NCBI GenBank assembly: GCA_021730785.1
Contig: JAKFWF010000057.1
Location: forward strand, 1 to 64,000
Source of the DNA: Hyphomicrobiaceae bacterium
GTDB taxonomy: Bacteria > Pseudomonadota > Alphaproteobacteria > Rhizobiales > Hyphomicrobiaceae
Reading direction: 5' to 3'
DNA: 64,000 bases
A model generated the notes under the pieces. That model worked only from the letters and a program-made list of their open reading frames with translations, was not told where the DNA came from and made no database searches. The position numbers were made by a program, and so were the translations under genes. Positions 1-8,298 of this stretch are shown here, piece by piece; the stretch's first letter is position 1; each line of letters begins with the position of its first letter.

Positions 1-32
1 GTTGTGGGGGCGGTGGGCTGCATTGGAAATCC

Positions 33-305
33 TCAGGAGGGCGCCATACGAAAACGGCCGGTGAGCGGGTAGGCAGCCAGCACGTCGCTTTCCTCCGCGC
101 CGCCGCCGATGTTGTGAATGAGCAGCAGGCGATCAATGCCGGCTGCCTTTCGATCGGAGACGATGCCGATCTGGGCGCGGGCGCTCGTGATCAGCTTCTG
201 GCGCCAGTCAGCGGGCGCCGCTTGGGCAGAGCCGGACACGGCCGCAGCCAGCAGGGCCGAAGCGCCTGCCAGAACCTGCCGCCGTGTGGTGTGCCGTTGG
301 GCCAT
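33..305 (-). pseudogene. Internally deleted DUF1287-family secreted protein
   Basis: The 90-residue product begins with a twin-arginine-like signal (TTRRQVLAGAS, then a hydrophobic run ending SAQAAPA). Its short mature part resembles the two ends of DUF1287 proteins: the start (DWRQKLITSARAQIG) and the end (IGIVSDRK, IHNIGGG, DVLAAYPLTGRFR). DUF1287 proteins are normally about 200 residues, and the middle with the conserved GVCTDVV and HRR blocks is absent here. The two ends meet inside an IGIV-like stretch (about 159-170) that could occur in both parts, suggesting an in-frame deletion through a short direct repeat. Frame and signal are intact, so a short peptide could still be exported. The family assignment is from memory of its motifs. 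Confidence 0.6.
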
Positions 306-330
306 TCGCCTAGCAATTCATGCGGTATCC

Positions 331-436
331 GTAAGTTGGGTTAGGCGCCCCCTTGCGCCGTAACCCAACAATCCACGGGTGGTGCCTGAAGTTGTTGGGT
401 TACGACCGGCAAGGGGGCCGGTCTAACCCAACCTAC
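331..436 (-). repeat. Dispersed double-hairpin repeat, copy 1
   Basis: The 106-base element contains two hairpins in tandem. Each has arms GTTGGGTTA and TAACCCAAC, separated by a spacer containing CCACGGGTGGT. Inner stems are GC-rich (GACCGGC/GCCGGTC in one, GGCGC/GCGCC in the other). The copy at 32386-32492 is its reverse complement with scattered differences. It begins two bases after the livK stop codon, so it would be transcribed as the livK 3' end and could act as a terminator or stabiliser. Confidence 0.85.
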
Positions 437-438
437 GA

Positions 439-1758
439 TCAACTGCGTGGATCGCAGACCTCGGTGCGCTTGGGCCAGCCGGTGTTCTTTTCGGCGTAGT
501 CCTTGGCAGCGGCCTCGATCAGGGGACGCACTTCGTCCTTGCTGGGCGAGATCCAGTCCGACGCCTTTGTCCATTTGGTGCCGTCCCACTCGGCGACGAA
601 TGCCTGGTGGTGGCCGTTGTGGTCGCCGCACTCGACCTTCAAGGGCGAGGCAAAACCTTCCATGCCGAGTTCCTTGAGGCGGGCTTCGGTAACGTTGAGG
701 CTTTCGAGACCGCGGCGCATGTCTTCGGAATTGATGACTTTCTTGCCGGTCAGCCGCTGCGCGTTGCGGATCGCTTCCGCCACCATCATGCCCTGGTAGA
801 CCGTGCGCGCATACAGCGCTTCACCGACTTTCTCCTTCGTGGTCTTGGACAGGCCCTTGGCATGGACGTGCTTCAGGATGTCCTGCATGACGGGGAAGTT
901 CTGCCCGAACAGGTGCCAGGACAGCGACTTGTAGCCCTTGGCTTCGGCGCCACCGGCCCGCGCGTCATCATCGCCGCCGGACCACCACACGCCAACCAGG
1001 CGGTTGATGGGATAGTTGTTCTTGATGGCTTCCTTGACCGCGGTCGGGTTCATGGCGCCCCAGCCGTGGTTATAGAGCCAGTCGGGCTTGTCGCGGCGAA
1101 TGTTGAGCCAGAGCGCGCCCTGGTTCTGCATTTCGGCGGCCGGCACCGGATAGAGCAGCACTTCGAAGCCGTACTTCTTGGCGAGGTTCTGCAGAACCGG
1201 GATCGGCTCCTTGCCGTAGGGGGCATCGAGGTGAATGAGCCCGATCCTCTTGCCCTTGAGCTTGTCGAGGCCGCCTTCTTGCTTGGCGATGTAGTTGAGC
1301 AGGATTGAGGCGCCGTCCCAGTAGGTGGTGGGCGGGTTGAACACCCACGGGAACACCGAACCATCAGCTGCGGCCGACAGGCCGTAGGCCATCGACATGA
1401 TCGGTATCTTGTCGACGTGCGCACGTGGGATAGCAGCCAGCGTCGCGCCCGTGGACCATGGCAGATAAATGATCGAGCCCTTGGCCTTGCCCTGCTCGTA
1501 GCACTCGACCGACTTCTTGGTGTCGTAGCCCGTTTCGCACTCCTCGAACTTGATCTTGACGCCGCCGACGCCGCCATCGCGCTCGTTCAACATGGTGAGA
1601 TAGTCGTTGATGCCATCGGCGACCGGGGTTCCGGAGCCCGAGAACGGGCCGGTGCGATAGGCATTGGATTGGACATAAATGCTGTCCTGGGCAAGGGCGG
1701 GTGCGGCCAACGTCGTGGCACCGAGCAGGGCAACGGCAATCAGATGCGTTCGTTTCAC
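439..1758 (-). CDS. livK: Branched-chain amino acid-type ABC transporter substrate-binding protein
   Basis: This 439-residue periplasmic binding protein belongs to the Leu/Ile/Val-binding (type 1 periplasmic binding fold) family and would deliver a ligand to the LivH/LivM channel. I chose the GTG at 1758 because a strong AAGGAGGA ribosome-binding site lies just upstream and the next residues (VKRTHLIAVALLG) form a clean signal peptide ending PALAQ. Reading further upstream in frame gives an implausible basic leader. The mature protein has the family's GPFSGSG and GYDTKKSVEC segments. It is last in a minus-strand operon after the acyl-CoA ligase, livG, livH and livM. Its subfamily often sits beside an acyl-CoA ligase, so the ligand may not be an amino acid. 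Confidence 0.9.
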   Translation of the reverse strand: MKRTHLIAVALLGATTLAAPALAQDSIYVQSNAYRTGPFSGSGTPVADGINDYLTMLNERDGGVGGVKIKFEECETGYDTKKSVECYEQGKAKGSIIYLPWSTGATLAAIPRAHVDKIPIMSMAYGLSAAADGSVFPWVFNPPTTYWDGASILLNYIAKQEGGLDKLKGKRIGLIHLDAPYGKEPIPVLQNLAKKYGFEVLLYPVPAAEMQNQGALWLNIRRDKPDWLYNHGWGAMNPTAVKEAIKNNYPINRLVGVWWSGGDDDARAGGAEAKGYKSLSWHLFGQNFPVMQDILKHVHAKGLSKTTKEKVGEALYARTVYQGMMVAEAIRNAQRLTGKKVINSEDMRRGLESLNVTEARLKELGMEGFASPLKVECGDHNGHHQAFVAEWDGTKWTKASDWISPSKDEVRPLIEAAAKDYAEKNTGWPKRTEVCDPRS

Positions 1759-1837
1759 GGGTAGTTCCTCCTTGGTTGAGCAAATAGTGCCGCGGGCGCG
1801 GATTATTGTTGGCTTGCGCGCCCGCAGAAACAGGGTT

Positions 1838-2917
1838 TCAGTAGGGGAAGGGCCAGAGTCTGAGCTTCTCCTTCGCGATCTGCCACAGGCGGGCAAGGCC
1901 GTGCGGCTCGACGATCAGGAAAAAGATGATCAGGCTGCCGGTGACGATGAACGTCATGTGCTCGGCGGTGGCCCCGGTGATGGGGATGCCCATGGCCGGC
2001 AATCCGAACTTCAAGGTCGTCGGCAAGCTCGAGATGAAGGCTGCGCCGAAGAACGAGCCGATCAGGCTGCCAAGCCCGCCGATGATGACCATGAACAGCA
2101 CGTTGAACGAGGCGTTGATGTCGAACACGTCGTTGGCTTCGCCGCCGCCGTACCACAAGAACATCATGCAGGCGCCAGCGACGCCGCAATAGTAAGACGA
2201 GACCGCGAACGACAGCAGTTTGGTTGGCAACATCTTGATGCCCATCAACTCGGCTGCGATGTCCATGTCGCGCACCGCCATCCATTTGCGGCCGATGCGG
2301 CCGTGCAGAATGTTGGAGGCAACCCACGTCATCAGCGCGACGATCCCGAGCAGGACGAGGTAGCGCACCTCGGGCGTTGCCCTTGGGCCGGTGATGGCAA
2401 GACCGAGCAGCGTACGCTCGGGAACCTCGATCGCGCCCGAAACGTTGTAGTTGAAGAGCCAGGGGATGCGCACAAAGCACCATTGCAGGAAGAACTGGGC
2501 GGCAAGGGTGGCAACCGCGAGGTAGAAGCCCTTCACGCGCAAGCTCGGGATGCCGAACATCACGCCGACCGCCGCCGAGAACAGGCCGGAGGCAAGAATC
2601 CAGACGATGATGTTGACGTTCGGGAAGTAAGTCGTGAGCTTGTAGCAGGCGAAGGCGCCAACCCCCATGAAGGCACCCGTGCCGAGCGAGATCAGCCCGG
2701 TGTAGCCGGTCAAGATATTGAGCCCCATGGCGGCGAGCGTGAAGACCAGGAACGGGATCATCACTGAGGAAATGAAGAACTTCGATCCAAGCAGCGGAAT
2801 TGCGAAAATGGCGAGACTGATGATCACCAGCAGCCCGATCCGATCCTGCAGGATCGGAAAGACCGCCATGTCATCCCGGTACGTGGTCTTGAACTGGCCG
2901 GCTTCGCGGTAGAACAT
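1838..2917 (-). CDS. livM: Branched-chain amino acid-type ABC transporter permease LivM
   Basis: This 359-residue inner-membrane permease pairs with LivH to form the channel of a HAAT-family importer. Many hydrophobic helices are visible (for example IGLLVIISLAIFAIPLLG and FLVFTLAAMGLNILTGYTG). The LNILTGYTGLISLG stretch and the GLGSLIGSFFGA loop are typical of LivM. The C-terminus (FLIVEPHGLARLW) matches the variant found with acyl-CoA ligases. The ATG at 2917 has only a weak purine-rich site upstream. It lies 79 bases before livK and 89 bases after livH; the latter gap holds a hairpin. Confidence 0.92.
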   Translation of the reverse strand: MFYREAGQFKTTYRDDMAVFPILQDRIGLLVIISLAIFAIPLLGSKFFISSVMIPFLVFTLAAMGLNILTGYTGLISLGTGAFMGVGAFACYKLTTYFPNVNIIVWILASGLFSAAVGVMFGIPSLRVKGFYLAVATLAAQFFLQWCFVRIPWLFNYNVSGAIEVPERTLLGLAITGPRATPEVRYLVLLGIVALMTWVASNILHGRIGRKWMAVRDMDIAAELMGIKMLPTKLLSFAVSSYYCGVAGACMMFLWYGGGEANDVFDINASFNVLFMVIIGGLGSLIGSFFGAAFISSLPTTLKFGLPAMGIPITGATAEHMTFIVTGSLIIFFLIVEPHGLARLWQIAKEKLRLWPFPY

Positions 2918-2941
2918 TGGTTTCTCACTTGGTTCGAAACG

Positions 2942-3006
2942 GGGAGTAAGGAATGGGGAGTTGGGAGTGGGGTTGCATCTCGATCAACTCCCAATTCCCC
3001 ACTCCC
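2942..3006 (-). repeat. Imperfect palindrome between livH and livM
   Basis: Arms at 2942-2961 and 2987-3006 pair at 17 of 20 positions (GGGAGT..GGAAT.GGGAGT against its complement) around a 25-base loop. The right arm ends at the livH stop codon (3007), so the hairpin would form in the livH-livM mRNA. The G-rich GGGAGT units recall the arms of the palindrome at 58056-58173. It may tune the relative level of the two permease messages. Confidence 0.65.
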
Positions 3007-3969
3007 TCATATTCTCTCAATGATCTTGTCGCCGAACAGCCCCTGCGGGCGGAACATGACGAAGGCGAGCGCGATGAAGAAGGCGAACCAGCTTTCGACG
3101 CCGCGGCCCATGGTGGAGCCGAGCAGCATGGGGGCCAGGTAGAGTTCGCCGAGCTTTTCGCCGATGCCGATGATGAGGCCGCCGACGATCGCGCCGGGGA
3201 TCGACGTGAAGCCGCCGAGGATCAGCACCGGCAGCGCCTTCAGGGCGACCGTGCTGAGCCCGAACGACACGTCGGAGCGCGCACCCCACATGATGCCGGT
3301 GACCAGCGCCACGATGCCGGCGGTGAACCACACGACGACCCAGATCTGGTTGAGCGAGATGCCGACCGAGAGGGCGGCCTTGTGGCTGTCGGCGACCGCG
3401 CGCAGGGCGCGGCCGATGCGGGTGTACTGGAAGAAGGTGGCGAGGCCGGCGATCATGATCGAGGCAATGATGGCGGCGGCGATGTCGATATGCTGCAGCA
3501 GGACAAGGCCGTTCCGCCCGTCAGGTCCAAGACCCGGCAGAACCAGTTCCGTCGATCCCGTCGGCAGACCCAGTTCCTTCGTGATCATGATCTTCGGATT
3601 GCCGCCAAAGATCGTCTCGCCGACGCCGATCAGCAGGTAAGTGAGCCCGAACGTGGCCATGAACAGGATGATGTCGGGCTGGTTCACCAGCGGTCGCAGC
3701 ACGACCCGTTCGACCAGCACGGCCAGTACAAACATCACGGCGAGCGCAACCACCAGCGACAGCATCGCCGCTGGAAATCCCTTGAAGCCCAGTTGACTCA
3801 ACTTCTCGTAAGTGCCGACGAGTGTGAGCGCAGAAAACACCACCATGATGCCTTGCGCGAAGTTGAACACGCCCGAGGCCTTGAAGATGAGCACGAAGCC
3901 GAGCGCGATCAGCGCGTACAGCACGCCGGCGACCAGGCCTTCCCAGACGGTTTGGATCAGAAAGTCCAT
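3007..3969 (-). CDS. livH: Branched-chain amino acid-type ABC transporter permease LivH
   Basis: This 320-residue multi-spanning permease is the LivM partner. It starts MDFLIQTVWEGLVAGVLYAL and has the LivH-type first helices (ALIALGFVLIFKASGVFNFAQG), including the conserved NFAQG segment. A periplasmic loop (ITKELGLPTGSTELVLPGLG) follows, then LKALPVLILGGFTSIPGAIVGG, the cytoplasmic EAA-like loop that contacts the ATPase. Length is normal or slightly long for the family. It is separated from livG by a 238-base palindromic intergenic element, unusual inside an operon. Confidence 0.92.
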   Translation of the reverse strand: MDFLIQTVWEGLVAGVLYALIALGFVLIFKASGVFNFAQGIMVVFSALTLVGTYEKLSQLGFKGFPAAMLSLVVALAVMFVLAVLVERVVLRPLVNQPDIILFMATFGLTYLLIGVGETIFGGNPKIMITKELGLPTGSTELVLPGLGPDGRNGLVLLQHIDIAAAIIASIMIAGLATFFQYTRIGRALRAVADSHKAALSVGISLNQIWVVVWFTAGIVALVTGIMWGARSDVSFGLSTVALKALPVLILGGFTSIPGAIVGGLIIGIGEKLGELYLAPMLLGSTMGRGVESWFAFFIALAFVMFRPQGLFGDKIIERI

Positions 3970-4008
3970 GTGCGTGTTACCCGGTTACGGTGACGTGTCG
4001 TGCATTCT

Positions 4009-4203
4009 TCCTTCCCTCTCCCCCGCGCTTTCGGGAGAGAGGGTAGAGGCCGGCCCCGCTTGGCCGGCCGAGGGTGAGGGGCAGCCGCTTGCGCAGGACC
4101 CTTTTCCCAAAATTCAATAGCCAATCGTTCTTCAGGCGGAACAAGCGGCCGCCCCTCACCCTGACCCTCTCTTCTTGCACGTGCAGTGCAAGAGGAGAGG
4201 GGA
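4009..4203 (-). repeat. Composite palindromic intergenic element between livG and livH
   Basis: The gap holds nested inverted repeats. A 21-base pair of arms (4071-4091 and 4142-4162, AGGGTGAGGGGC..CCGCTTG) matches at 20 of 21 positions. GGCCGGCC occurs at 4048-4055 and 4062-4069, CCCTCTCCC/GGGAGAGAGGG at 4014-4043, and CTTGCAC/GTGCAAG near 4174-4192. CCCTCACCCTGACCCTCTC is a word seen in dispersed intergenic repeats of many proteobacteria (from memory). No reading frame here looks like a gene. Confidence 0.75.
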
Positions 4204-4207
4204 CAAT

Positions 4208-5020
4208 TCAATGTGCGACGCCGAGATAGGCATCGATGACTTTCTGGTCGGCTTGCACGACGGCCGGCGTGCCGTCGGCGATCTTCTGGCCGTAGTCGAG
4301 GACGACCACGCGGTCGGAAAGGTCCATGACGACGCCCATGTCGTGTTCGATCAGCGCCATGGTCGTGCCCATCTGTCGATTGATGTCGATGATGAAGCGA
4401 CTCATGTCCTGCTTCTCCTCGAGGTTCATGCCGGCCATCGGCTCGTCGAGCAGCAGAAGCTCGGGCTCCATGGCGAGTGCCCGGCCCAGTTCGACCCGCT
4501 TCTGCAGGCCGTAGGGCAGCTTGCCGACGGGGGTCTTGCGGATCGCTTCGATTTCCAGGAAGTCGATGATCTTCTCGACGACCTCGCGGTGGCGCACTTC
4601 CTCCGCCATGGCCGGACCATAGCGCAGCATCTGCCACCCTAGCCCCTTGTGCATCTTCAAGGTGCGCCCGGTCATGATGTTGTCGAGCGTGCTCATGCCC
4701 TTGAACAGCGCGACGTTCTGGAAGGTGCGGGCGATACCCTGGCTGGCGGCGATGTAGGGCCGCATCTTCTCGCGCTGGGCGCCCTTGTAGGTGATGGTGC
4801 CGGCTTGCGGATGATAGAAGCCGTTGATCACGTTCAGCATCGATGTCTTGCCCGCGCCGTTGGGGCCGATGATGGCGCGGATCTCGCCGCGCTTGATGTC
4901 GAACGACACGCCGCGGATTGCCTTCACGCCGCCAAACGACAGCGACACGTCCTTGACTTCCAGCATCACGGCGCCGGCGGCCGGCCCGGCGGCGCCCATC
5001 TGTCCGACGTCGGCTTTCAT
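4208..5020 (-). CDS. livG: Branched-chain amino acid-type ABC transporter ATP-binding protein LivG
   Basis: This 270-residue ATPase energises the importer. Walker A is GPNGAGKTS, the LivG-typical FYHPQAGTI follows, and the signature region is PYGLQKRVELGRAL with Walker B LLLLDEPMAG. The C-terminal MGVVMDLSDRVVVLDYGQKIADGTP is characteristic of LivG. A roughly 18-residue Ala/Gly-rich leader precedes the conserved MLEVKDVSLSFGGV. The ATG overlaps the acyl-CoA ligase stop by four bases (ATGA), so the two are translationally coupled. The usual second ATPase, LivF, is not in the window. Confidence 0.93.
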   Translation of the reverse strand: MKADVGQMGAAGPAAGAVMLEVKDVSLSFGGVKAIRGVSFDIKRGEIRAIIGPNGAGKTSMLNVINGFYHPQAGTITYKGAQREKMRPYIAASQGIARTFQNVALFKGMSTLDNIMTGRTLKMHKGLGWQMLRYGPAMAEEVRHREVVEKIIDFLEIEAIRKTPVGKLPYGLQKRVELGRALAMEPELLLLDEPMAGMNLEEKQDMSRFIIDINRQMGTTMALIEHDMGVVMDLSDRVVVLDYGQKIADGTPAVVQADQKVIDAYLGVAH

Positions 5021-7020
5021 TCGGCAGCCTCCATGATCCTGGCCGGTTCGCGCGGCATGATGGCGTGCGGCTGCATGTCGACGATGTCGGCCGAGCCCTC
5101 GATCATGCCTTTGCGGCCATCTTCGAATGTGACCTCGGTGCGGATGCTGGCGCGGGCGGAGCCGTCGTAGAATGCCTTGATGAAGGGCTGATAGCGGTCG
5201 GCGATGAAGGCGCGCCGCACTTTGAGCGTGCGCGTCAGTTCGCCATCGTCGGCATCGAGTTCCTTCGGCAGGATCATGAAGCGGTGGATCTGGGAGGCAG
5301 CAACCCGCGGCTCCTTGGCCAGCGACGCGTTCAATTCGTCGACGCGCTTCTCGATCATTTTCTTGACGTCCGGGTGGGCTGCCAATTCCTGGTAGCTCGA
5401 GTAGATCACGTTGTTGCGCTCGGCCCAGTTGCCAACCGTCACGAGGTCGATATTGACGAACATCGACACGTGATCGCGGCCGTGCCCGAAGGCCACCGCC
5501 TCCTTGACCTCGGGGAAGAACTTGAGGCGGTTTTCGAGGTACTTTGGCGCGAAAATGGCGCCGTTGTTGAGGCGGCCCACGTCCTTGGCACGATCAATGA
5601 TGCACAGGTGCCCGCGCGTGTCGATAAAGCCCGCATCCCCGGTGCGCACCCAGCCGTCCGCGGTCTTCGTTTCCGCCGTCGCTTCGTCGTTCTTGTAATA
5701 CTTCTGGAAAACGCCGGGACTCTTGAACAGCACCTCGCCGTTATTGTCGATCTTGATGACGACGCCGGGGCCGGGTTTGCCGACCGTCTCGGGATAAACC
5801 TCGCCATCGGGCTGCAGGGTGATGAACACGCTGGCCTCGGTCTGCCCGTACAACTGCTTCAGGTTGACGCCGAGCGCGCGGAAAAACGAGAACAGCTCTG
5901 GCCCAATCGCCTCGCCGGCGGTGTAGGCGACGCGCAGCTTCGACAGGCCCATGCGATTGCGCAATGGCGCGTAGACGAGCTTGTCGCCAATCCAATAGAG
6001 CAGTCGGTCGGTCGCCGGGATGCTCTCGCCATTGAGCCGCTTCTCGCCGGCGCGCTTCGCGACCGTGAGGAAATACTGGAACAGCGCCTTCTTGGTCGGC
6101 CCGGCATCTTCCATGCGCACCAAGATCTGGGTCAGCATGTTTTCGAACACGCGGGGCGGGGCGAAGAACGACGAAGGGCCGATTTCGGTGCGATCAGCCA
6201 CCGCCGTGTCTGGGCTCTCGGGGCAGGCGACGCAGATGCCGGCGGCAAAGGCCTGGCCGTAGGAGAAGATGTGGTCGCCGACCCAGGCCATGGGCAGGTA
6301 GGCGATCATGGTGTCGTCCGCGGTATAGCGGTCGAACAGATTGGCGTTGACGCCGGACACGACCACGTTCTCGTGGCTCAGCATGACGCCCTTGGGCTTG
6401 CCCGTGGTGCCTGAGGTATAAAGCATGACGGAGATATCGCTGCCCCGGCCGATGTCGATTTCACCGCGCCACCAGGCATCGAGGCCAGGGTTCCTGCGCA
6501 GTTCCTGCCGGCCGATCTCCTGAATGTCCTCGTAGGATTTCAATTGCTTGTGGTCGTAGTCCTTGAGGCCACGGGGATCGCAGTAGCTGATGTAGCGCAA
6601 GGTCGGCACGCGGGCGGTGATCGACTGTACCTTGTCGACCTGCTCCTGGTTCTCGGCGATCGCAAAGGCGGTTTCGGCGTGGCCCAGGACATAGGCCATC
6701 TCGTCGGCGACCGAGTCCTGGTAGACCGGCACCGGCACCGCGCCGATCGCCTGGGCGGCGGTGAAGGCCCAATAAAGCCGCGGTCGGTTGTCGCCGATGA
6801 TGGCGAGTGTTTCGCCGCGCTTTAGGCCGAGAACATACAAGCCGATCGAAAGTGCCCGGATTTCATCCAGGGTCTGCGCCCACGTCCAGGTCTGCCAGAT
6901 ACCGAAGGCCTTTTCGCGGAACGCTGGCCGGTCGGCATGGATGGACGCATTGCGAATTAACAGCTTTGGGACGGTGTCCAATAGCGGTGTCGCCGGCGTG
7001 CTCAGCAGCGGATCACTCAA
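5017..7020 (-). CDS. AMP-dependent long-chain acyl-CoA synthetase
   Basis: The 667-residue enzyme of the adenylate-forming superfamily activates a carboxylic acid as acyl-AMP and then acyl-CoA. The AMP/phosphate loop is MLYTSGTTGKPKGVMLSH, followed by YLPMAWVGD, YGQTEASVF and GWVRTGDAGF. The C-terminal domain carries DRAKDVGRLNNGAIFAPKYL and ends in a lysine-poor variant of the usual tail. I chose the TTG at 7020 because GGGAGGAG lies six bases upstream and the product then begins MSDPLLSTPATPLLDTVPKLL, as in relatives; upstream sequence is not conserved-looking. First gene of the liv operon, suggesting the imported ligand or its carbon skeleton is converted to a CoA thioester. Confidence 0.88.
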   Translation of the reverse strand: MSDPLLSTPATPLLDTVPKLLIRNASIHADRPAFREKAFGIWQTWTWAQTLDEIRALSIGLYVLGLKRGETLAIIGDNRPRLYWAFTAAQAIGAVPVPVYQDSVADEMAYVLGHAETAFAIAENQEQVDKVQSITARVPTLRYISYCDPRGLKDYDHKQLKSYEDIQEIGRQELRRNPGLDAWWRGEIDIGRGSDISVMLYTSGTTGKPKGVMLSHENVVVSGVNANLFDRYTADDTMIAYLPMAWVGDHIFSYGQAFAAGICVACPESPDTAVADRTEIGPSSFFAPPRVFENMLTQILVRMEDAGPTKKALFQYFLTVAKRAGEKRLNGESIPATDRLLYWIGDKLVYAPLRNRMGLSKLRVAYTAGEAIGPELFSFFRALGVNLKQLYGQTEASVFITLQPDGEVYPETVGKPGPGVVIKIDNNGEVLFKSPGVFQKYYKNDEATAETKTADGWVRTGDAGFIDTRGHLCIIDRAKDVGRLNNGAIFAPKYLENRLKFFPEVKEAVAFGHGRDHVSMFVNIDLVTVGNWAERNNVIYSSYQELAAHPDVKKMIEKRVDELNASLAKEPRVAASQIHRFMILPKELDADDGELTRTLKVRRAFIADRYQPFIKAFYDGSARASIRTEVTFEDGRKGMIEGSADIVDMQPHAIMPREPARIMEAAE

Positions 7021-7178
7021 ATTATTCTCCTCCCAGGCCCGGCGATGCGGAACCCCACGCGCGATTTTGCTGTAACTGTGTAATGACCGCAATGCAGCTA
7101 TGCAAGCAATCCTAAGGTCGATGGTTTCGCTCGCGATGAACTTCTGCGAGATCGGGCAGACCGGCATCGGCAATCCTC
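7021..7178. promoter_or_regulatory. Divergent promoter region between the liv operon and azlCD
   Basis: This 158-base gap lies between two divergent transcription units, so it should hold promoters for both. I see the GGAGGAG ribosome-binding site of the acyl-CoA ligase at its left end. I find no clear -35/-10 pair or operator palindrome. Confidence 0.4.
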
Positions 7179-7925
7179 GTGCAAGGGCACACTGTGCAGA
7201 CGACGTCAGTTGCTACCGCTCGTTTCACGGCCGCCGGTGCCGCGGCTGGTGCGCGAGCTGCCCTTGTTTTGGCGCCGACCATCGTGATTTTCGGTGCGAC
7301 CTTCGGCCTGATTGCGGCGACGGCGGGGCTAAGTTTGCTCGAAGCAACCATCATGAGCGCGGTCGTGTGTGCCGGCACGGCACAGTTCGCGGCGCTGCAG
7401 CTGTGGTCAGACCCGGTATCTTGGCTCGCCGTCGGCTTGGCCTCGCTCGCCATGAATGCGCGCTACATCCTGATGGGCGCGACGATGCGCGGGTGGTTCA
7501 CGGGCATTCCGGCGTTCAGGGCCTACGCGTCGCTCTACTTTCTCTACGACGGCAACTGGGCGACCGCCATGCGCGATCGGACAGCCGGCCGCCTGGACGC
7601 AGCCCACCTGATCGGCGGCGGTGTAACCATGTGCTCGATCTGGACGCTGGCGACGGTCGCAGGCCACGCCTTCGGCGGCAATCTCGGTGATCCGCGGCGA
7701 CTGGGGCTCGATTTTCTCATCACGGCATTCTTTGCCTCGCTGTGCATTGCGTTCTGGCGCGGGCGCAGCGATGTGGTGCCCGTGGTCGCTGCGATGGCTG
7801 TGGCCATTGCGACCGACCATCTCGTGCCAGGGCCTTGGTACATCGTGGCCGGCGCGATCACCGGGTGCGTAGTCGCCATGGTGCGCTATCAGCCAACCGT
7901 CGAGGCGAAGGCGCATGCGTCCTGA
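7179..7925 (+). CDS. azlC: AzlC-family branched-chain amino acid exporter, large subunit
   Basis: This 248-residue integral membrane protein forms an exporter with AzlD; characterised members export branched-chain amino acids or azaleucine. Family features include APTIVIFGATFGLIAA, the CAGTAQFAALQLW segment, LASLAMNARYILMGA and YFLYDGNWA. The GTG at 7179 gives a plausible leader, but no strong ribosome-binding site is visible. A GTG at 7194 is an alternative. The C-terminus overlaps azlD by 11 bases, implying coupled translation. Confidence 0.88.
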   Translation: MQGHTVQTTSVATARFTAAGAAAGARAALVLAPTIVIFGATFGLIAATAGLSLLEATIMSAVVCAGTAQFAALQLWSDPVSWLAVGLASLAMNARYILMGATMRGWFTGIPAFRAYASLYFLYDGNWATAMRDRTAGRLDAAHLIGGGVTMCSIWTLATVAGHAFGGNLGDPRRLGLDFLITAFFASLCIAFWRGRSDVVPVVAAMAVAIATDHLVPGPWYIVAGAITGCVVAMVRYQPTVEAKAHAS

Positions 7926-8211
7926 CGTAATGATCGCGATCCTGGCGATGGCAGCGGCTGCTTTCACCTGCCGGGCCGGCGGCTACTTCTTGATGCGGTT
8001 CGTGGCCCTGACGCCGCGGATCGAAGCCGGATTGCGCATGATCCCGATGGCGCTGGTGGCGTCGATCCTGGCGGTGGCAGCGCTTAAGGGCGGCCCGCCG
8101 GAGTGGGCTGGAATTGCCGCAACCCTTGTCATAATGGCCGTCACCCGCAGCGACCTCGCAGCGATCATGGCTGGCATCGTCGCGGTGGCGGCTTTGCGCT
8201 CGGTCCTATGA
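7915..8211 (+). CDS. azlD: AzlD-family exporter small subunit
   Basis: The 98-residue protein has the usual AzlD length and about three hydrophobic helices. The segment TCRAGGYFLMRF is the recognisable AzlD motif, and VALTPRIEAGLRMIPMALVASILA follows the family pattern. It overlaps the end of azlC and should be made with it. Its likely role is to complete the AzlC channel in the inner membrane. Confidence 0.85.
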   Translation: MRPDVMIAILAMAAAAFTCRAGGYFLMRFVALTPRIEAGLRMIPMALVASILAVAALKGGPPEWAGIAATLVIMAVTRSDLAAIMAGIVAVAALRSVL

Positions 8212-8298
8212 ATGCGAACGGCCGCGCTGGCCACGTTGTGTCACACAAACGTTATCAGGCGGCCCTACCTGTGGAACGACTTCAACCAGGGGGATTTC

